Shown: positions 59,702-64,000 of the stretch, in pieces | How the letters are laid out: each line of letters starts with the position of its first letter | How positions within the stretch are numbered: the first letter of the stretch is position 1 | Assembly (NCBI RefSeq): GCF_020172085.1 | Contig: NZ_JAIVAT010000003.1 | Coordinates: 62,001-126,000 of the forward strand | DNA length: 64,000 nucleotides | Source of the DNA: Rossellomorea aquimaris | GTDB taxonomy: Bacteria > Bacillota > Bacilli > Bacillales > Bacillaceae_B | Direction of reading: 5' to 3' | Position numbers and translations under genes: made by a program | Notes under the pieces: generated by a model | Told to the model about the DNA's origin: nothing | Databases searched by the model: none | The model's input: only the letters and a program-made list of their open reading frames with translations

Positions 59702-60353
59702 CTGGGAATTATTCTGGCCAAGAATTATAGAAGCGACATGGGATACCGTGGCGATGGTGTCATTCTCCCTTCTATTTGCCACGTTGATCGGGCTTCCCCT
59801 CGGCATCATCGTCGTGGTGACGAGGAAGGGGCACTTACTTGAACATAAAGCCGTCTTTTCCGTATTGAGCAGCATCATCAACGTGTTTCGTTCGATCCCG
59901 TTCATCATCTTAATGGTGGCCATCATCCCCTTTACAAGATTGGTAGTGGGGACGTCGATTGGAACGGCGGCAGCGGTCGTACCGCTGGTCGTATTTGCCG
60001 CACCATATATTGCTAGACTCGTAGAGAGTTCCCTCCTTGAAGTGGAACCGGGTGTCATTGAAGCGGCGGAGTCCATGGGGGCCGGGCCGTGGCAGATCAT
60101 CTTCGGGATCCTCATTCCAGAAGCACTGAGTACTCTGGTCCTGAATATCACGATTGCGACCATCGGCCTTGTCGGTGCATCGGCCATGGCCGGGGCAGTT
60201 GGAGGCGGTGGCCTTGGAGATCTGGCCATCGCTTACGGATATCAGCGTTTTGAAACATCCGTCATGATCGTGACCGTCATCATTTTAATCGTGATGGTGC
60301 AGGGACTTCAGACGGCAGGAAATACATTATCAAAAATCATCAGGAGACGTTAG
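59691..60353 (+). CDS. metI: Methionine ABC transporter permease
   Basis: A 220-aa permease with five membrane helices and the EAA loop EAAESMGAGPWQIIFGILIPEAL, as in MetI. GTG start after GAGGTGG, overlapping the end of metN. It forms the membrane channel for the MetN ATPase. Confidence 0.92.
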   Translation: MQVNWELFWPRIIEATWDTVAMVSFSLLFATLIGLPLGIIVVVTRKGHLLEHKAVFSVLSSIINVFRSIPFIILMVAIIPFTRLVVGTSIGTAAAVVPLVVFAAPYIARLVESSLLEVEPGVIEAAESMGAGPWQIIFGILIPEALSTLVLNITIATIGLVGASAMAGAVGGGGLGDLAIAYGYQRFETSVMIVTVIILIVMVQGLQTAGNTLSKIIRRR

Positions 60354-60364
60354 GAGAGAGGAAT

Positions 60365-61201
60365 ATGAAAAAATCAATCAGTCTAGCAGGTATCGCGATT
60401 CTATTTTTTACCCTACTATTGAGCGGTTGCTCGGGAAACAGTGCATCCGGATCAGGTGAAAAAGAAGTCGTGAAAGTCGGAGTGAATGGATCTGGCGTGC
60501 CGATTTGGGAGTACATGAAAGAGAAAGTAGCGAAGGAAGGAATTGACATCGAGATTGTAGAGTTTGCCGATTACGTGAGGCCGAACCAGGCGCTGGCCGA
60601 TGGGGATATCGACCTGAACGCCTTCCAGACGATTTCGTATTTTGATTCTTTCGTGGAAGAACATAACCTGGATCTTGTACCGATCGGCTCGACGATCATC
60701 GCGCCGATGGGAATCTATTCGGAAAAATATAAATCGGTAGAAGACTTACCGAAAGGCAGTAAAGTAGCGGTTCCTCAAGAGGCGACGAACCTTGGCCGTG
60801 CCCTTCTCCTACTGGAGGAAGCAGGTTTAATCCAACTGAATGAAGGATTTGATCAGTCACAGGGTCTTGAAGCCATCAAAGAAAATCCGAAAAACCTTGA
60901 ATTCACACCGGTCGTCGCTGCCCAAACTCCGAGGGTACTGCCGGATGTTGCTGCATCAATCATCAATAATGGTGTGGCGGTTGAAGCAGGGATGGTCCCG
61001 GTTGACGACAGCATTTATATCGAAGGGGCGGAATCCAAGCCGTTCATCAATATCATCGCAGCCCAGGAAAAAGATAAAGACAACAAGACCTATCAAAAGA
61101 TTGTGGAGCTCTACCAGCAAGATGACGTAGCGGAACATATCAAGAAATCATACAAAGATTCCCTGATCCCGACATTCGTGCCGGTCAGTGAATTGCATTA
61201 G
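60365..61201 (+). CDS. metQ: Methionine-binding lipoprotein
   Basis: A 278-aa NlpA/MetQ-type lipoprotein. The signal ends in the lipobox LLSG-C (cysteine near residue 22), and the mature domain carries KVGVNGSGVPIWEYMKEK, EFADYVRPNQALADGDIDLN and VAVPQEATNLGRALLLLEEAG, the MetQ hallmarks. It captures methionine outside the membrane for MetNI. AGGAGAG site before the ATG. Confidence 0.92.
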   Translation: MKKSISLAGIAILFFTLLLSGCSGNSASGSGEKEVVKVGVNGSGVPIWEYMKEKVAKEGIDIEIVEFADYVRPNQALADGDIDLNAFQTISYFDSFVEEHNLDLVPIGSTIIAPMGIYSEKYKSVEDLPKGSKVAVPQEATNLGRALLLLEEAGLIQLNEGFDQSQGLEAIKENPKNLEFTPVVAAQTPRVLPDVAASIINNGVAVEAGMVPVDDSIYIEGAESKPFINIIAAQEKDKDNKTYQKIVELYQQDDVAEHIKKSYKDSLIPTFVPVSELH

Positions 61202-61213
61202 GAGGGTAAAGAG

Positions 61214-62410
61214 ATGAGTCAACCAGCAGTGATGGCCGATCGTAAACAAAACATCCTCTCAGCAGTCGATCAATTGGCGGTGAAACTCGTGTCGACCAGC
61301 CATCAGATCCACGACAACCCTGAAATCGGAAACGAAGAGTTCTTTGCTTCAGAGACCTTGACCACCTTACTTGCAGCCAACGGGTTCACCATTGAACAAG
61401 GAGTGGCGGGTCATGAAACTTCCTTTGTGGCACGCAAACATTCAGGGAAAGAAGGTCCGGTCATTGGCTACCTGGCTGAATATGACGCCCTGCCTGGACT
61501 CGGTCACGCCTGCGGTCATAATATAATCGGGACGGCGAGCTGCGGGGCGGCCATCGCCCTGTCGTCTGTAATCGATGAAACAGGAGGGGAAGTGGTCGTG
61601 TTCGGTACCCCTGCAGAAGAAGGCGGCCCGAATGGAAGTGCGAAGGGAAGCTTTGTAAAGGCAGGCTTGTTCGAAGGAGTGGATGCCTGCATGATGGTCC
61701 ATCCGTTCAACCGAACAACACAGACAGGAAAAACCCTTGCGGTGGACCCCCTTGATTTTGAATTTAAAGGAAGATCCGCCCATGCGGCAGCGTCCCCTGA
61801 AGACGGCATCAATGCCCTCGACGGCGTGATCCAGCTGTTCAACGGCATTAACGCCCTTCGTCAGCACGTGACCGATGATGTACGTATCCACGGTATCATC
61901 ACCCACGGCGGGGACGCGCCAAACATCGTCCCTGACTATGCCAAGGCCCGCTTCTATATACGGGCTGCAACCAGGGAAGCGTGCAATGAAGTCACGAAGA
62001 AAGTGAAAGCGATCGCTGAGAAATCGGCCCTCGCCACCGGGACGAAACTGAATGTCATCAAAATCCAAAATGAAGTCGATCACTTTCAGCTCAACCGCCG
62101 TTTTGATCAAGTATTCCAGCGCTCCATCGAGTCATTAGGGGAATACTTTGACGATACGGAACGAAAGGGACTCGGCTCCTCCGACGCCGGAAACGTCAGC
62201 AGGGTGGTACCGACTATCCATCCCTATATCAAAATCGGCCCCGAATCCCTGGTCGTCCACACGAACGAATTCAGGGAAGCGGCGATATCCACCGAGGGTG
62301 ACCGTGCCCTTGTGATTGGGGCAAAGGCACTTGCCTTGACGGGGTATGAATTGTTGACGGATAAGGGGCTTTTGGAGGAAATATGGGAAGAGTTCGGTTC
62401 AAGTAAATAA
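61214..62410 (+). CDS. M20 family metallohydrolase in the methionine operon
   Basis: A 398-aa dinuclear-metal hydrolase. Metal motifs are AEYDALPGLGHACGHN (the Cys/His ligands) and TPAEEGGP, with a lid or dimerisation domain (GRSAHAAASPEDGINALDG) and a closing GLGSSDAGNVSRVVP. M20D members cleave N-acyl amino acids or amidated dipeptides. Because it follows metNIQ by 12 bp in an S-box operon, it probably releases methionine or another sulfur amino acid from an imported derivative. AGGAGGG site upstream. Confidence 0.87.
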   Translation: MSQPAVMADRKQNILSAVDQLAVKLVSTSHQIHDNPEIGNEEFFASETLTTLLAANGFTIEQGVAGHETSFVARKHSGKEGPVIGYLAEYDALPGLGHACGHNIIGTASCGAAIALSSVIDETGGEVVVFGTPAEEGGPNGSAKGSFVKAGLFEGVDACMMVHPFNRTTQTGKTLAVDPLDFEFKGRSAHAAASPEDGINALDGVIQLFNGINALRQHVTDDVRIHGIITHGGDAPNIVPDYAKARFYIRAATREACNEVTKKVKAIAEKSALATGTKLNVIKIQNEVDHFQLNRRFDQVFQRSIESLGEYFDDTERKGLGSSDAGNVSRVVPTIHPYIKIGPESLVVHTNEFREAAISTEGDRALVIGAKALALTGYELLTDKGLLEEIWEEFGSSK

Positions 62411-62418
62411 GGATGAAG

Positions 62419-62446
62419 AGACAGCCAAATCTGGGCTGTCTTTTTT
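62419..62446 (+). terminator. Terminator of the metNIQ operon
   Basis: AGACAGCC pairs with GGCTGTCT across a seven-base loop, followed by six T residues. Confidence 0.87.
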
Positions 62447-62688
62447 CTGATGCGTCGCTTCATGGAGAATGTATGGAGGGGGTATTTCATTAAAGGGCCA
62501 TATAATGGAATAAGGATAATGCTTTAAATGAATTAATTTGTAATAATTGGAATTATATTTAATTTCTTGGAGATAAAAATGGATTATTACGAGTATTTCA
62601 AGAGTAGGCTCAGGTGTTTGTAAATGTTGGTATTCATCTATACTAAGATTCCATATTCCAAGAGAATATCTGAGAAAGGGTGGAGAGA

Positions 62689-62838
62689 ATGACAACTGTT
62701 GGGCTAACAAGGCAAGGAATAACAGAATGGAACTCTTTAGGTAATGTTCAAGGAGTAAGTGACTTAAATGAGATAGGAATTATACATTGGAGAGAGACTG
62801 TCTCTTTAAGAAAAATGGGATATGATTATTACAAATGA
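62689..62838 (+). CDS. Hypothetical 49-aa protein, possibly a fragment
   Basis: A short frame with GGGTGGAGAG before its ATG. The product (MTTVGLTRQGITEWNSLGNV start, RKMGYDYYK end) has no membrane segment and no recognised domain. The IS66 remnant begins 77 bp downstream, and the surrounding 600 bp look decayed, so it may itself be a fragment. Confidence 0.35.
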   Translation: MTTVGLTRQGITEWNSLGNVQGVSDLNEIGIIHWRETVSLRKMGYDYYK

Positions 62839-62914
62839 CTGATCTAGATCAATTGAAACAGCCGAAATTATTGGTGGGAAAATAGGATTGTCATTAGAGT
62901 GTATCTCATTATGA

Positions 62915-63151
62915 AAACTACACACCCTCATTCCACAACCTACAATTGAATCCCTTAAACATCAAATAGAAGAACTCAGCGCGAAAGTAAAATAGTACGA
63001 AGAACAATTTCGTCTTAGCCAACAAAAACGGTTCGGTACGTCTAGTGAAAAAACAGCAGAAAATCAACTTGCTCTAGAACGGTTTAATGAAACCGAGAAA
63101 TAGAGGGCTCCTAAGGAAGATGAACCTTCTGTCGAATCCATACATGAATAG
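62915..63151 (+). pseudogene. IS66-type transposase (TnpC) N-terminal remnant
   Basis: A frame reads ESLKHQIEELSAKVK, stop, YEEQFRLSQQKRFGTSSEKT, ENQLALERFNETEK, stop, then an acidic tail to a third stop. The YEEQFRLSQQKRFG-SSEK block is the signature of the N-terminal leucine-zipper region of IS66 TnpC. Stops occur at 62993-62995 and 63101-63103; the first probably replaced a tryptophan. The catalytic DDE part, the other IS66 genes and clear terminal repeats are absent. Confidence 0.8.
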
Positions 63152-63162
63152 TTAATTTTAAG

Positions 63163-63200
63163 AAGACTACTTCCCGACTGAAAGGGGGGAGTCTTTTTTG
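63163..63200 (+). terminator. Terminator-like hairpin
   Basis: AAGACT pairs with AGTCTT, extended by CTTCCC with GGGGGG, followed by six T residues. It lies just after the IS66 remnant. Confidence 0.75.
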
Positions 63201-63276
63201 TACTTATTGAGCACCACGGGAACAGGTCAAAACCACTAAACAAAGGGGGGGTTTTCACTCCTTCATTCAGGATAAG

Positions 63277-63462
63277 ATGAGTACCATATTTAACTTGAAG
63301 AGGTGGATATACTTAAATAGACTGTATCACCTGCCACAGTATATTCAGGGGAAGTTTGCCGGATGTGAGTTAGCGTTCAAAAAGAAATACGGTCCTAATG
63401 CTGTAAGATTATATAAACATTATGTCATTATTGGCCTTAAATTACATGACGATTTTTTTTAG
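63277..63462 (+). CDS. Hypothetical 61-aa basic protein, doubtful
   Basis: An open frame with a weak ribosome binding site (CAGGATAAG). The product is basic and aromatic (RWIYLNRLYHLPQYIQGKF start). No family recognised. It overlaps the end of the minus-strand fragment at 63437 and lies in a decayed region, so it may be chance. Confidence 0.3.
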   Translation: MSTIFNLKRWIYLNRLYHLPQYIQGKFAGCELAFKKKYGPNAVRLYKHYVIIGLKLHDDFF

Positions 63463-63676
63463 CAAATACAACAGGTTTCTCAATCTGTTGAACAAAGACA
63501 TATGATAGCATAGGCATACTACAAGGAAATCCTGTCGTGAAATTACAATAAATTCCTAGTTGTGTTAATCTCGACATTACAACATTTGCATCTTTAAACT
63601 GAACTGGGATGCGTCCAATATTAAGAGCATATCCTTGCGAATCCATACTGACAAAACTAAAGATTCCATCTGTCAA
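63437..63676 (-). pseudogene. DUF1259-like fragment
   Basis: A 79-codon frame beginning at TTG 63676, without RBS and immediately after a terminator. Its product (ALNIGRIPVQFKDANVVMSR, QLGIYCNFTTGFPC) follows the same spacing of Gly, Leu, Gly, Pro and Ala residues as the C-terminal module of the gene at 63749. It is in the same reading frame as that gene but separated by several stops, so it looks like a detached second module. Confidence 0.4.
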
Positions 63677-63683
63677 GCTTACA

Positions 63684-63715
63684 TAAAAAAATGGCTATCT
63701 ATTTTATGGACAGCC
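63684..63715 (-). terminator. Minus-strand terminator
   Basis: On the minus strand GGCTGTC pairs with GATAGCC (one G-U) across a short loop, followed by seven T residues. It ends the partial gene at 63749-64000. Confidence 0.75.
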
Positions 63716-63748
63716 AAAAGAGTATTCTGTGAAGAATGAGTAATGTAT

Positions 63749-64000
63749 TTAGGTTTGGATCAAGCGAATGATATCTTTGGCATCTCTTGCAAAGCATGAG
63801 GGGTTTTTAATCCCAAAGTAAGTCAGGTATACAGTGGATGGAGTTGAGAACCAAGGGGTAACAAGAGATGATATTGTATACTTACCTTGTTTTTTTAATA
63901 TTGACAAGATTGGTTGCACTTGTTCTTGTAATAATCCTAATGTACCGATACATAAAGCTTGTCTATGATGATCAATTGATTCAATGGAAAAGTCGAGGTA
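63749..64000 (-). CDS. DUF1259 (LppY/LpqO-like) protein, C-terminal part
   Basis: The frame is open from the window edge to a TAA at 63749. The 83 visible residues read YLDFSIESIDHHRQALCIGT, then LLQEQVQPILSILKKQGKYT and a PSTVYLTYFGIKNPSCFARD end. The order of a G-x5-E strand-helix, G-x-Y-T, a P, and a final A-R-D-A helix resembles the C-terminal module of DUF1259 proteins. Family assignment is remote and from memory. The start lies outside the window. Confidence 0.5.
   Translation of the reverse strand, partial: YLDFSIESIDHHRQALCIGTLGLLQEQVQPILSILKKQGKYTISSLVTPWFSTPSTVYLTYFGIKNPSCFARDAKDIIRLIQT

Noticed and set aside
61442..62110. Minus-strand frame of 222 codons
   Set aside because: It is the antisense of the M20 hydrolase gene, a usual artefact in GC-richer coding DNA.

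Overview
The window reads as chromosomal DNA of a spore-forming Gram-positive bacterium of the Bacillaceae (a Bacillus- or Rossellomorea-like organism). Evidence: low-to-moderate GC, strong GGAGG-type ribosome binding sites, many TTG and GTG starts, a SAM-I riboswitch and an isoleucine T-box, an LnrJKLMN-type linearmycin-resistance operon, PutB/PutC/PutR proline catabolism, a BioF/BioI biotin pair and a probable spore-surface protein. No tRNA, rRNA, CRISPR array, prophage or intact transposon was seen. Species cannot be fixed from the sequence alone.

Layout. 0-3 kb: bioF, a terminator, then a BioI-like P450 and an acetyltransferase. 3.2-6.5 kb: a more GC-rich block with a peptidase E-like protein and a PadR / DUF1048 / ABC exporter operon carrying a shared operator-like motif. 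6.6-11.8 kb: small accessory enzymes (DinB, RDD, DUF3291, YciI, CD3324, GNAT, VOC, DUF3626) and a 133-bp structured repeat. 11.8-16.6 kb: a 20-nt-period repeat array, a probable type I toxin gene of the holin-like family, and a T-box-controlled type 2 isoleucyl-tRNA synthetase. 16.7-22.9 kb: HAD, GNAT, CPBP, an XRE regulator with a membrane partner broken by one stop codon, GIY-YIG, DUF2087 and nucleotidyltransferase genes. 23-29 kb: a second array and the two-component/ABC operon lnrJKLMN. 29-33.4 kb: surface and cell-wall proteins (C1q/TNF-like, SH3, M23), then CPBP and hydrolase genes. 33.5-39.2 kb: S9 peptidase, epimerase and GNAT, then a divergent EamA exporter / Lrp regulator pair. 39.3-42.8 kb: two divergent ECF sigma/anti-sigma modules. 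42.9-48.5 kb: membrane MutS-like ATPase, GyrI-like and YafY/WYL genes, small membrane genes. 48.6-53 kb: a third array and putB-putC-putR. 53-58.3 kb: small membrane proteins, an MgtC gene behind a long structured leader, hydrolase, kinase and GNAT genes. 58.4-62.4 kb: SAM riboswitch-metNIQ-M20 operon. 62.5-64 kb: decayed DNA with an IS66 remnant and DUF1259-like fragments.

Most notable are (i) three intergenic arrays at 11992-12080, 23000-23090 and 48672-48781, each with its own 7-10 nt core repeated at an almost strict 20-21 nt step; (ii) a type I toxin locus whose 5' and 3' untranslated regions are complementary; and (iii) a 140-nt leader upstream of mgtC that folds into one long nested hairpin. 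Several genes under 60 aa (11665-11832, 12326-12478, 12797-12886, 23134-23301, 48388-48546) were found by reading the DNA directly. Function calls rest on motif and architecture recognition from memory; no database search was run.
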